Part shown: in pieces, positions 54,072 through 63,251 of the stretch
How positions within the stretch are numbered: the first letter of the stretch is position 1
Layout: every line of letters begins with the position of its first letter
Assembly: GCA_011947345.1 (NCBI GenBank)
Contig: JAAVTG010000043.1
Span: 186,001-250,000 of the forward strand
Direction of reading: 5' to 3'
DNA: 64,000 bases
From: Phytophthora quininea
Lineage: Eukaryota; Oomycota; Peronosporomycetes; Peronosporales; Peronosporaceae
Notes under the pieces: model-generated
The model's input: the letters and a program-made list of their open reading frames with translations, nothing else
What the model was told of the DNA's origin: nothing
The model's database searches: none
Program-made: the position numbers and the translations under genes

Positions 54072-54467
54072 GAGAGAAATGATCATCGGGCAGGGATGAC
54101 GAGCCAAACTGCTCCGTGATCCGCCCGCGACAGATCTGAAGAAAATGTGCGACTCATCGTACACGTGAGTCGACTGGCTTGAGAGCATGGGGCAGTCGGC
54201 GCCTTCATTTCCGTCGCAATCACTTTACCGCCCGGGTACTCTCGAGTGAAGAGACGACGATTTCATCACGTGCAGGTCTCGGTCGATCCAGCATGGTGAC
54301 GTATTGAACCATTGTTGGTCGGTCGAGTCGAGTCGACGATCCCTCTCCACGTCGGTTCTGTTCTGGCCCTCATTGTTGTCTACAAGAGCCACGAGCCTTT
54401 AGATGAGCTTTGAAGAGTCACTCGACAGATCCCGGTTTGACACGACCTCGCCTCGACACATATCTCG

Positions 54468-55506
54468 ATGCAGTTCGTTCTTGCAATCCTCGTGTTTGCA
54501 GTGACCGTCCTACCAGCGACCTGCTCAGACGATGTCCTTCTCGTACGCGAAGATTTGAAGGAGGTCGCGACACCTCGAGGCTCTCCGATCGATGACGGCT
54601 CCATGCAGACGATTCTGCACGGCGTGCAACAAGGCCAGGCAGAGTCGCTGTACCTGCTGGCCATGATGAAATTCTACGGCCACGGGGTCGTCCAGGACGT
54701 TTCGTACGCTGTGACGTTGCTGACGAGAGCGGCGGAGCGAGACCATCGAGACGCAGAGTTCGCGTTGGGCGTGCTGTACGGACGAGGCGACGGTGCTGCT
54801 CGCAGTGACAGTATGAGTGCTGCTTGGCTGGCGAAGAGCGCTGCTCGAGGTCACGTGGACGCGAAATGGATGCTGGCCGTGTGAGCTTTGGCAATGAGTG
54901 TGCTGGTGTATCGCTTGCCAGGACGCTGCTAACTCGTGTGGTGCTTGTCATTTGGAGTAGTCTGCTCGACGAAGGACGAGGTGTCGCTGAGGACGTGGAT
55001 CGAGCCGTCAAGTTGCTGCAAGACGCTGCGAGTTCGGGCAGTGCACAGGCCAAATGCCACCTCGGTTTGATGTACGAGTACGGTCGAGGGGTGCCGCAGA
55101 GTTTCGACGAGGCCGCTGCACTGTACCGGCAAGCGCACGACGCCCACGTGAGCGACGCGACCTACTACCTCGGTCTGCTGTACTTGCAGGGGCGAGGGGT
55201 TCCGCAGGCCTTTGATCAGGCACGATCGTTGTTCGAGCAGGCGGTGGGCCAAGACAATGCGATGGCCATGTACGCGTTGGGTCAGATGAACGTGCACGGC
55301 CAGGGACTGGGGTGGACTATTCGCAGGCTCTGTACTGGCTGAAGCGTGCTGCCGAGCAGGACGACGTTCGTGTGCAGTCGAAGGCGAAGACGGTGGTGAA
55401 CGAGATCGAGTTGGTGCTTGGCGAGGCGGAGCTGCAGGTGGCGGCAGTGGAACGGCAGCTGGGCGTGCCGATCCGCGTGCAGATCGCGACGGTCGACGGG
55501 CATTGA
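54468..55506 (+). CDS. Secreted Sel1-repeat protein, left arm
   Basis: Signal peptide MQFVLAILVFAVTVLPATCS, then Sel1/TPR-like units: ESLYLLAMMKFYGHGVVQDV, AEFALGVLYGRGDGAARSDS, intron (about 54887-54957, GTGAGC...TTTGGAG), LDEGRGVAEDVDRAVKLLQD, CHLGLMYEYGRGVPQSFDEA, YYLGLLYLQGRGVPQAFDQA, MYALGQMNVHGQG, and a C-terminal helix ending RVQIATVDGH. Six or more units, each with the A-x-x-x-LG-x-x-Y-x-x-G-x-G pattern. Sel1 repeats form helical solenoids that bind proteins. One base is missing in a G run near 55305 relative to the right-arm copy. Target and role are unknown. Confidence 0.78.
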
Positions 55507-55510
55507 GAGT

Positions 55511-57064
55511 CGATTGCTGTTGACGTAGCTGCTTGCTGGGTCGGACACGAAGAATTTGGTTGGGACAAGCAACATTCGTCAACACGTAGAGCAACACTTG
55601 AAGCTGTAGACGAAGATCGTCACGCCGCGACTCGGCCAATCACTGGCCGTGGATCTTATTTGTTGTCGTCCATACAAATCCCTATATATTTGCCGACTCA
55701 TCTAATCGCCGCCTCGCTCATCTAATCCATTTCTGCTACGGTTCCAAGTACGTCAGTTTTCAATTCGCCAAGCAGACGCCAAGCAGACCCCAAACAGCCA
55801 TGAGCAGCGCCTCTAAGTACGTCGACGAGCACCACGGCTTCGGCACCACCGCCATCCACGAAGGCCAAGCGCCCGACGCTCTCACCGGCGCCGTGGCCGT
55901 CCCCATCACACTGGCCAGCACCTTCGCGCAGGCCTCCAGGCGTCGTGGCCGGTCGCGACCAGGCCAATTCCTTCGGCAAGGGCTGGAGTACTCGCGCACG
56001 GGCAACCCGACGCGCGGCGCGCTGGAGCGGGCGCTGGCGGCCTGCGAGAAGGGCAAGTTCGCTGTCTGCTACTCGTCGGGCATGGCCGCCACCACGGCCG
56101 TGACGCACTTGCTCAAGCACGGAGACCACGTGCTGTGCATCGACGACGTGTACGGCGGCACCCAGCGGTACTTCCGCCAGACCGTGCACCCGACCTACAA
56201 CATCGACTTTGACTTCACTGACATGGGCGACCTGCAGAAGCTCGAGACGCTCGTGCGACCGGGCAAGACCAAGATGATCTGGGTCGAGAGCCCCACCAAC
56301 CCGACCCTCAAGGTCACCGACATCCGCGCCGTCGCAGCGTTCGCCAAGAAGCACGAGCTGCTACTGGTGGTGGACAACACCTTCATGTCACCCTACTTCC
56401 AGAACCCGCTCACGCTCGGCGCCGACATCGTCGTGCACAGCATCACCAAATACATCAACGGCCACAGCGACGTCGTCATGGGTGTCGTCATCACCAACGA
56501 TCAGGCCGTTGAGACCAAGCTGCGCTTCGTGCAGAACGGCATCGGCGCCGTGCCCGCGCCCTTCGACTGCTACATGGCGCTGCGTGGCCTCAAGACGCTG
56601 CACGTGCGCATGGCCGCTCACCAGAAGAACGCGCAGGCCGTGGCCGAGTTCCTCGAGGCCCACCCCAACGTTGAGAAGGTCTGCTACCCCGGTCTCAAGT
56701 CGCACCCGCAGCACGAGATCGCCAAGAACCAGTCTTCGGGCTTTGGCGGCATGGTGACCTTCTACATCCGTGGCGGACTCGAGAAGGCCCGCGCCTTCCT
56801 GGAGAACCTCGAGGTCTTCACGTTGGCCGAGAGTCTGGGCGCCGTCGAGTCGCTGGCCGAGTCCCCGGCCATTATGACCCACGCGTCCGTGCCCCCTGAA
56901 GTGCGCAAGCAGATCGGCATCTCCGACAGCCTCATCCGTCTGTCCGTCGGCATTGAAGGATTGCCAGACATCATCGCTGACCTGGAGCGCGCTCGCTGCC
57001 GAGCCCAAGGCGTAAATGATAGACTAGAGTTCCACCTAAACAGAATCAATATTTGACCACAACT
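55511..57064. other. Spacer of palindrome 2
   Basis: 1554 bp present once: 289 bp of 5' flank (55511-55799, with CTATATATTTGCC near 55682), the cystathionine gamma-lyase gene, and 8 bp after its stop. Both arm junctions carry CATTGAGAGT. Confidence 0.85.
55800..57056 (+). CDS. Cystathionine gamma-lyase (PLP enzyme of transsulfuration)
   Basis: 418 codons from ATG 55800. Cys/Met-metabolism PLP family landmarks: EYSRTGNPTRGALERALAAC, CYSSGMAATTAVTHLLKHGD, DDVYGGTQRYF, WVESPTNPTLKV, VVDNTFMSPYFQNPL, the PLP-lysine in VVHSITKYINGHSDVVMG (Lys217), and LAESLGAVESLAESPAIMTH. The enzyme cleaves cystathionine to cysteine, 2-oxobutyrate and ammonia in the cytosol. Residues about 46-62 are out of frame relative to the family (net 3-bp loss from two nearby indels), and the last 19 residues also look frame-shifted (see findings). 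It is the only gene in the palindrome 2 spacer. Confidence 0.9.
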   Translation: MSSASKYVDEHHGFGTTAIHEGQAPDALTGAVAVPITLASTFAQASRRRGRSRPGQFLRQGLEYSRTGNPTRGALERALAACEKGKFAVCYSSGMAATTAVTHLLKHGDHVLCIDDVYGGTQRYFRQTVHPTYNIDFDFTDMGDLQKLETLVRPGKTKMIWVESPTNPTLKVTDIRAVAAFAKKHELLLVVDNTFMSPYFQNPLTLGADIVVHSITKYINGHSDVVMGVVITNDQAVETKLRFVQNGIGAVPAPFDCYMALRGLKTLHVRMAAHQKNAQAVAEFLEAHPNVEKVCYPGLKSHPQHEIAKNQSSGFGGMVTFYIRGGLEKARAFLENLEVFTLAESLGAVESLAESPAIMTHASVPPEVRKQIGISDSLIRLSVGIEGLPDIIADLERARCRAQGVNDRLEFHLNRINI

Positions 57065-57068
57065 ACTC

Positions 57069-58107
57069 TCAATGCCCGTCGACCGTCGCGATCTGCACGC
57101 GGATCGGCACGCCCAGCTGCCGTTCCACTGCCGCCACCTGCAGCTCCGCCTCGCCAAGCACCAACTCGATCTCGTTCACCACCGTCTTCGCCTTCGACTG
57201 CACACGAACGTCGTCCTGCTCGGCAGCACGCTTCAGCCAGTACAGAGCCTGCGAATAGTCCACCCCAGTCCCCTGGCCGTGCACGTTCATCTGACCCAAC
57301 GCGTACATGGCCATCGCATTGTCTTGGCCCACCGCCTGCTCGAACAACGATCGTGCCTGATCAAAGGCCTGCGGAACCCTCGCCCCTGCAAGTACAGCAG
57401 ACCGAGGTAGTAGGTCGCGTCGCTCACGTGGGCGTCGTGCGCTTGCCGGTACAGTGCAGCGGCCTCGTCGAAACTCTGCGGCACCCCTCGACCGTACTCG
57501 TACATCAAACCGAGGTGGCATTTGGCCTGTGCACTGCCCGAACTCGCAGCGTCTTGCAGCAACTTGACGGCTCGATCCACGTCCTCAGCGACACCTCGTC
57601 CTTCGTCGAGCAGACTACTCCAAATGACAAGCACCACACGAGTTAGCAGCGTCCTGGCAAGCGATACACCAGCACACTCATTGCCAAAGCTCACACGGCC
57701 AGCATCCATTTCGCGTCCACGTGACCTCGAGCAGCGCTCTTCGCCAGCCAAGCAGCACTCATACTGTCACTGCGAGCAGCACCGTCGCCTCGTCCGTACA
57801 GCACGCCCAACGCGAACTCTGCGTCTCGATGGTCTCGCTCCGCCGCTCTCGTCAGCAACGTCACAGCGTACGAAACGTCCTGGACGACCCCGTGGCCGTA
57901 GAATTTCATCATGGCCAGCAGGTACAGCGACTCTGCCTGGCCTTGTTGCACGCCGTGCAGAATCGTCTGCATGGAGCCGTCATCGATCGGAGAGCCTCGA
58001 GGTGTCGCGACCTCCTTCAAATCTTCGCGTACGAGAAGGACATCGTCTGAGCAGGTCGCTGGTAGGACGGTCACTGCAAACACGAGGATTGCAAGAACGA
58101 ACTGCAT
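57069..58107 (-). CDS. Secreted Sel1-repeat protein, right arm
   Basis: Mirror of the left-arm gene, with the same signal peptide (MQFVLAILVFAVTVLPATCS), Sel1 units and intron. The left arm's missing G is present here, so GVDYSQALYWLKRAAEQDDV reads in frame, but one C is missing in a run near 57380, breaking the frame at QGRG. Each arm is therefore intact where the other is broken. Confidence 0.78.
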
Positions 58108-58540
58108 CGAGATATGTGTCGAGGCGAGGTCGTGTCAAACCGGGATCTGTCGAGTGACTCTTCAAAGCTCATCTAAAGGCTCGTGGCTCTTGTAGACAAC
58201 AATGAGGGCCAGAACAGAACCGACGTGGAGAGGGATCGTCGACTCGACTCGACCGACCAACAATGGTTCAATACGTCACCATGCTGGATCGACCGAGACC
58301 TGCACGTGATGAAATCGTCGTCTCTTCACTCGAGAGTACCCGGGCGGTAAAGTGATTGCGACGGAAATGAAGGCGCCGACTGCCCCATGCTCTCAAGCCA
58401 GTCGACTCACGTGTACGATGAGTCGCACATTTTCTTCAGATCTGTCGCGGGCGGATCACGGAGCAGTTTGGCTCGTCATCCCTGCCCGATGATCATTTTC
58501 TCTTATCTTGTGTACTGGTCGTAAGAGAGGCCGTCCGGCT

Positions 58541-58894
58541 TTACTGCTCGCAACGAGGTGATACCCCACCTACGACCTCACTCTCCATTCTCCTCCACAG
58601 CAACCAAGCCTTCAAGCATCCACTTCGTCCACCACTCCAACCATGCGAATTGCTGCCGTCTGATTGCAAGCGTTCGTCCTTCGTCCTACATGATCGCTTG
58701 GCATCATCCAATTGCGCCTCTAAGGAGACTCGTTCAAGGCAAAACCTCTTGATAGCAGCTTTGCTTGCGTTCACGCGCAGCCGACAGGCGAGAGTCACCA
58801 TCCCGGGTCCACGCAGAACTACATTTTGTTCAACTGCCGCCATTTGATAAACGGCACCAGTCGAGAGAGCAAATCTATAAATCCTCCTGAACAC
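58541..58894 (-). CDS. Hypothetical protein with short coiled coil, right arm
   Basis: A 117-codon frame, mirror of the left-arm 53799-54071 gene with a longer start (FRRIYRFALSTGAVYQMAAV). The coiled segment LERVSLEAQLDDAKRS is preserved. No family is recognised. Positions 58108-58540 hold the Sel1 promoter region. Confidence 0.3.
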   Translation of the reverse strand: MFRRIYRFALSTGAVYQMAAVEQNVVLRGPGMVTLACRLRVNASKAAIKRFCLERVSLEAQLDDAKRSCRTKDERLQSDGSNSHGWSGGRSGCLKAWLLWRRMESEVVGGVSPRCEQ

Positions 58895-60240
58895 TTGCCA
58901 ACGTGTTCTAGCTGCCGTCGTCGGTATTGCCGGCGACTATTTGCCAGCAAGCAGGCCTCAACGTCCAAAACGTATCCATGTCAAATGTATCCAACTCCAC
59001 TTCAACTTTGGAGATATGCCATCTGGGCGCAACTTCATCGGCTTTCTCACGGACCGCATGCTGCGTTTGAGGGCCATGTCGAGGTGGCATTCATTGCGGC
59101 GAGCGAGCGAGAGCTGTCAGTGCCCCCGCCTCACGGCGTCGCAACAGTCGTCTCCACCATTCGGCGACGCCGCGTTCATGGCTCAACTCTGGTCAACAAT
59201 GCATCGAAGACCGCTGTTCGTCAACGTGGTAGAGCTCTCTACAGACAAGAACTCTTGATCTTACCCGTTGTTTGTCGCGCAGACACATTGTACTCCTTGA
59301 TCACTCCATAGCCTTGCAAGGCACACGAAATAGCCGTCCCCCACACCTGATCCCGAGAAAGCTGTTCACTGCGAGCCGCACACTTGCGGGATCATACGCT
59401 GTCCCAAACAGATACCGTCCGTAAGCTGGTCGGCTCGAAAACAAGTGAGCCACGGCCAAATATCCGTCCGGCCAGCGCCGCGACCGCGAACATCGACCAC
59501 CACGGAAGATCATTCTCCAACTTGCCTCCAAGTTCCAACATCCACCTCGCACTAACCCACACGAGCCTCATGAAGGTCATTTCTGCCATCGCTCTCATCG
59601 CCGCCGCCCTCCAGTTGTCGTGCGCCCACGCACAGCTCGACTTGGTTCGGGCCAACGCCATCGACGCCACCCATATCGCCGATGTGTCTGCACCACCGCT
59701 CCCGCAGCTCCCGAAGCTCCCAGTGCTCGGCCGAAAGCTGCGCGGTGGCGACGATCGCGCCTTGAAGGAGTCTGCTGGAGAGAGACAGCTGCAGCTCGAC
59801 TTGGTCCGGTCGAACGATGTCGACGTCAACCACGTTGCCGACGTCACCGCGCCACCGCTCCCGAACCTCTCGAACCTCCCAGCGGTCCCCGCGGTTCCTG
59901 CACTCGGCCGAAAGCTTCAGCTCGACCTGGTGCACCTCAACGACATCAACGCTAACCACGTCGTCAACGTGAACTCACCGGACAACTCACCAGACACTCC
60001 CGCAGTGAAGGCCTCGGCTCAAAAGCGGCAACTACTGCTCGACTTGGTCCACCTGAACGACATCGCTGTCGACCACGTCGTTGACGCCAACACACCCAAC
60101 GCTCCCGCGTCCAAGAGCCCCACTCACAAGCGGCAACCGCTGGGCGACCTGGTCCACCTGAATGACATTAACGTCAACCACGTCGTCGACGCCAACACGC
60201 CTGCTCAGCCCACGCCAGCCCCGAAGTTGACCAAGTAAAT
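58752..60240 (+). repeat. Cassette R, copy 3 (right arm)
   Basis: Same 1.5-kb unit as 42770-44280, including the promoter-side sequence ACGGCACCAGTCGAGAGAGC and the secreted gene. Homology with copy 1 ends at AAGTAAAT. Confidence 0.88.
59570..60238 (+). CDS. Secreted repeat protein with RXLR-like motif and dibasic sites, copy 3
   Basis: An intact 222-codon gene with the same signal peptide and five repeats as copy 1. Residue differences include THIADV for NHVADV in repeat 1, AQKRQ for AHKRQ, and KRQPLGDLV for KRQLLGDLV. RKLR is at residues 55-58 and ESAGER at 68-72. The last three repeats are preceded by RK or KR; repeat 2 is preceded by ER. The start lies about 20 bp after a conserved CACTAACCCACACGAGCC tract present in all three copies. 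See copy 1 for interpretation. Confidence 0.72.
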   Translation: MKVISAIALIAAALQLSCAHAQLDLVRANAIDATHIADVSAPPLPQLPKLPVLGRKLRGGDDRALKESAGERQLQLDLVRSNDVDVNHVADVTAPPLPNLSNLPAVPAVPALGRKLQLDLVHLNDINANHVVNVNSPDNSPDTPAVKASAQKRQLLLDLVHLNDIAVDHVVDANTPNAPASKSPTHKRQPLGDLVHLNDINVNHVVDANTPAQPTPAPKLTK

Positions 60241-60675
60241 TCTTCCCGCTTTGACGAGCCCTCCCTCCCCCGCCATGTAGCAACCGTTAACGCCTTCATA
60301 GATAGAGTTTTCATCCACACAATAGTCGGCTGGCTACCAATCGAGCTTTCAAATGTTCCGCAGGACAGATCTCCCTGACGGTCGTAGAGCATAGCCCTGT
60401 CAACCGCGTTTATTTGAAAGGACCCTTGTGCCCGTTGCAAACCATATTCATTCCTTTCGCCTCAACGCTCCTATGGATATTCTACGCGGAAAGCATTGCA
60501 AGCGTTCGTCCACGATCCGCATGATTGCTTCGGCATCATCCAACTGCGCCTCCAAGGAGGCCAAAATCTCTTGATAACAAACAACCCGTACTTTGCTTGC
60601 GTTCACGCGCAGCCGACGAGTGTCAACGGAGAAGTACAACGCTCGTAGTTCTGCGGCACCTTTGCCCTTGAAACT
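60241..60675. other. 3' flank of copy 3 and coiled-coil-like segment
   Basis: Mirror of 51905-52345. A minus-strand frame (60448-60639) encodes VRVVCYQEILASLEAQLDDA and is too short and isolated to call as a gene. Confidence 0.35.
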
Positions 60676-60870
60676 TCAACAGACCGAGGTCGTAGGCGGA
60701 GAGCCTCGAGGCGCCGCGACTTCCTTCAAATCTTCACGAACGGGAAAATAGTCGGAGCAGGTTACTGGCAGAACGGTCAATACAAGCACAAGGACTGCAA
60801 GAATAAACTGCATCAAGTTCATGTGTGTGGAGGCTAGTACCAAACCAGGATCCACCGAGTGACTCTTCAT
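60676..60870 (-). pseudogene. Truncated paralogue of the secreted Sel1 gene, right arm
   Basis: It encodes MKSHSVDPGLVLASTH, then MNLMQFILAVLVLVLTVLPVTC and the pro-region DYFPVREDLKEVAAPRGSP, then stops. Only leader and start remain, with no solenoid in frame. Mirror of 51761-51965. Confidence 0.6.
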
Positions 60871-60937
60871 AGCTCATCTGAAGGCCCATGGCTCTTACAA
60901 ACAACAGTGAGGACCCGTACCGGACGGCATTCGATCG

Positions 60938-62819
60938 ATGTGGAGACGGATCGCCGATTCTGAACGACCAGCAGTGGTTGGATATGTTTTGTTAGGACAC
61001 GTTTGCGGGGTGATGACCAGCTTGTGTTGCTGCAGGGCGGAGTTTCTGGAAATGCTGGTCGACGCTGGGCTTCTGAGTGAAGACCTGGGCGATCGCTTTG
61101 AGCACGAGGCGCGTAACCACAATAATGAGACTGCATTGCTCAGACTCACTGTTGATGTTGTCGACAGCATAAAGAACCCCACTCCTTCGAGCATTTTCAA
61201 ACTGACTTGTGCACCTATTCCACCACTCGTGAAGACAGCTCGTGTGGATCAAATCATCGAAGAGCTGCGCAAGAAGGAAAGTCTGCTGCAGTGGAGCCAA
61301 TTGAAGAAGATGAAGATCAGCTCACGAGTGACTTTTGCTGCAGACGAGTTTCCTTAGCCAGGTTGTCGGAGCGCAGCAGCAGTCAGAAGTTACCAATTTG
61401 AGCTTTCTGCAGGGGGTTGTAGCGCAGCAACAACAACTGCGAGAAGACCTGGCAGAGATCGAAAGATCCACAGCAGACATATTGTCATCCAAGTGGGCCA
61501 AGTCAGATCTCTTCGGCTCGACTGATCCGCCAGTAACGTACCAACCAGCGTCTCCATGGAAGTTTCAGCAAGCCAATGCGAAGTACCTGCGCGTGGAAGA
61601 TCGACGGAGAGCTCGGCACCAACTGCAGCTGCACCAGTGCGACGGAAGCACCGACCGAGTCTTGAAAGAAACGCTCTTCCCAGTGCTGGAGAAGTTCCGT
61701 GAGGTGCAGGTCGGTTTGGCTACTCTGACCTCACGAAAACATCGCGGTGAAGACGAGGACGATGACCCGGAACTAACCATCGCCGTGATGGTTCGACGGC
61801 AAACTGCAAGCGACGAAGCTCTCATTTGGCTGGACAATCTGGTATCCGCATACCGACAGCTGTCCCTGAGTCCGTACGTGCAGCAATATCTCGGCAGCGA
61901 AGATGTCTCGGCACCAAAGCACAAGTCTGCTGCAGTCGACGGTGTCACCACAAGACACTACTTTGAGTTTGTCCAGGTACTCTATGCGTTTGGACGTTGT
62001 CAATTTGTCAGCTGATCATTTTTCGTTGTATCCGTAGGCTCGAAGTCTAGCAGATGTGCTTGCGGACGAAGGTTTGTTTCACGAACATTCGCCTCTCTTC
62101 AAAATGTACGCTCGGGAGCTCCTTCTCGCCATCACTGATCTATTGGAGCAGTCGACGCATCAACTCTTCACTGTGAGCTTGCTTCTGCTCTTCCAACATA
62201 GCGCGTCCAGAAAGGCTAACAAGATGTGCTTCTTGCCAGCGTTTGACGCCTGAACATGTAATGATTTCGCACTTGGGTCGCCGCCTCTTTCTAGGGAAAT
62301 TGGATTTTGGGGACCACATCGACCCATTCCAAAGGTGAACATGCCCGCGTTACCGTGTTGTAAGCCCCTGAGAATTGACGCTGATGATAATGTAGGAAAC
62401 CCCTCGAAGCTGTGATCCAGCAAAGAGAGCGCGACTTGTTACAAGACCTCGCACTGATACTCTTCTCGATGCTCTCTCCAGTCACATTACCGGACAATCT
62501 CTTTAACTTCCGCACTCAATATCTCGGGAATCGAGCCGCAAACTTTGTGTTCCGATATCGGATCGATGTCAAGTCCCAAGACAACAGAGATACTGTCTGT
62601 GTTTCAAGTGGAGATACTTTTTCGATCGAACTGGCGGATGACAGGCACATTGACGCGGTGTGGAACTATCACGTCTCGAACAGCTCCGTCCTGCAGTGCA
62701 TCAAGCGGCGCTATTCCCAGTACGTCTTTACGACCAGCACCGCAGCCCTTTGGCCTCACTTGTCTTTCATATTATTCATCGCAGATGGAATTCACTTTCC
62801 GGACGAAATCGACAGGTGA
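60938..62819 (+). pseudogene. Unrecognised multi-frame gene, right arm
   Basis: Longest open parts: 60938-61357, 61335-62015, 62056-62253 and 62412-62819. Order of content as in the left arm: helical start, coiled coil (QQQQLREDLAEIERS), basic helix (VEDRRRARHQLQLHQC), acidic patch GEDEDDDPE, helical EALIWLDNLVSAYRQ, then a beta-rich end. A 7-bp difference from the left arm near 61916 (CCAAAGCACAAGTCTGC against CCAAGTCTGC) changes the downstream frame. No domain is recognised. Confidence 0.4.
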
Positions 62820-63108
62820 CTGCACCGTTGGGTTTTCGCCTCTGGGTAATGGCACGTCGCGAACGTTGTCGATCTCGGTCACTGTTTGCTCCCAAAACTT
62901 CCGTCTCCAGTCGAGTCGAGCGCAGGTTGGTACCTGAAAATAATGCGGTTCTTCGGTGATATCGCTGCTGTCTAACCGTTTCTTGTAGACGCTGATCAGC
63001 TTCTGTGCTGCAACAGTTCACGAGTCCACTCCACCAGCAAGTCAGCCCTCGCTTCGGCAGGTTCTTAGCCACGCATATTTCAAGCCACTCACTGAGTCTG
63101 AGAGCCAT
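62773..63108 (-). pseudogene. Unrecognised gene fragment, right arm
   Basis: Mirror of 49486-49821; same content (DWRRKFWEQTVTEID, VQSPVDFVRKVN) over more than one frame. Confidence 0.35.
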
Positions 63109-63251
63109 GAAGCTGAACGTGAGCTACTCGAGCGAGTATAAGGCGGCGGGAAAGGATTTCCCTCATAATCATCGTAATGGCCAAACAGCACACGTGTCAT
63201 TAGACCACCGCCGTTTGAAAAAACATAACAACCATCTCGCCGCCAGAACGC

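Larger units (their letters stand above)
48590..55510 (+). repeat. Palindrome 2, left arm
   Basis: At least 6.9 kb, inverted at 57065-64000. The sum of paired positions is 112575 near the centre (54468 pairs with 58107), about 112584 at the secreted repeat gene and 112593 near 49000, so indels total only about 18 bp. The outer end is not reached, because the right arm runs off the window. The inner end lies 4 bp after the stop codon of the Sel1 gene. Confidence 0.93.

Noticed and set aside
56388..57008. Long minus-strand frame over cystathionine gamma-lyase
   Set aside because: GC-rich third codon positions of a highly expressed gene give open antisense frames; the plus strand has all the family motifs.
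42770..60240. Cassette R copies as a mobile element
   Set aside because: No transposase, terminal repeats or target duplication at the borders; segmental duplication explains them better.
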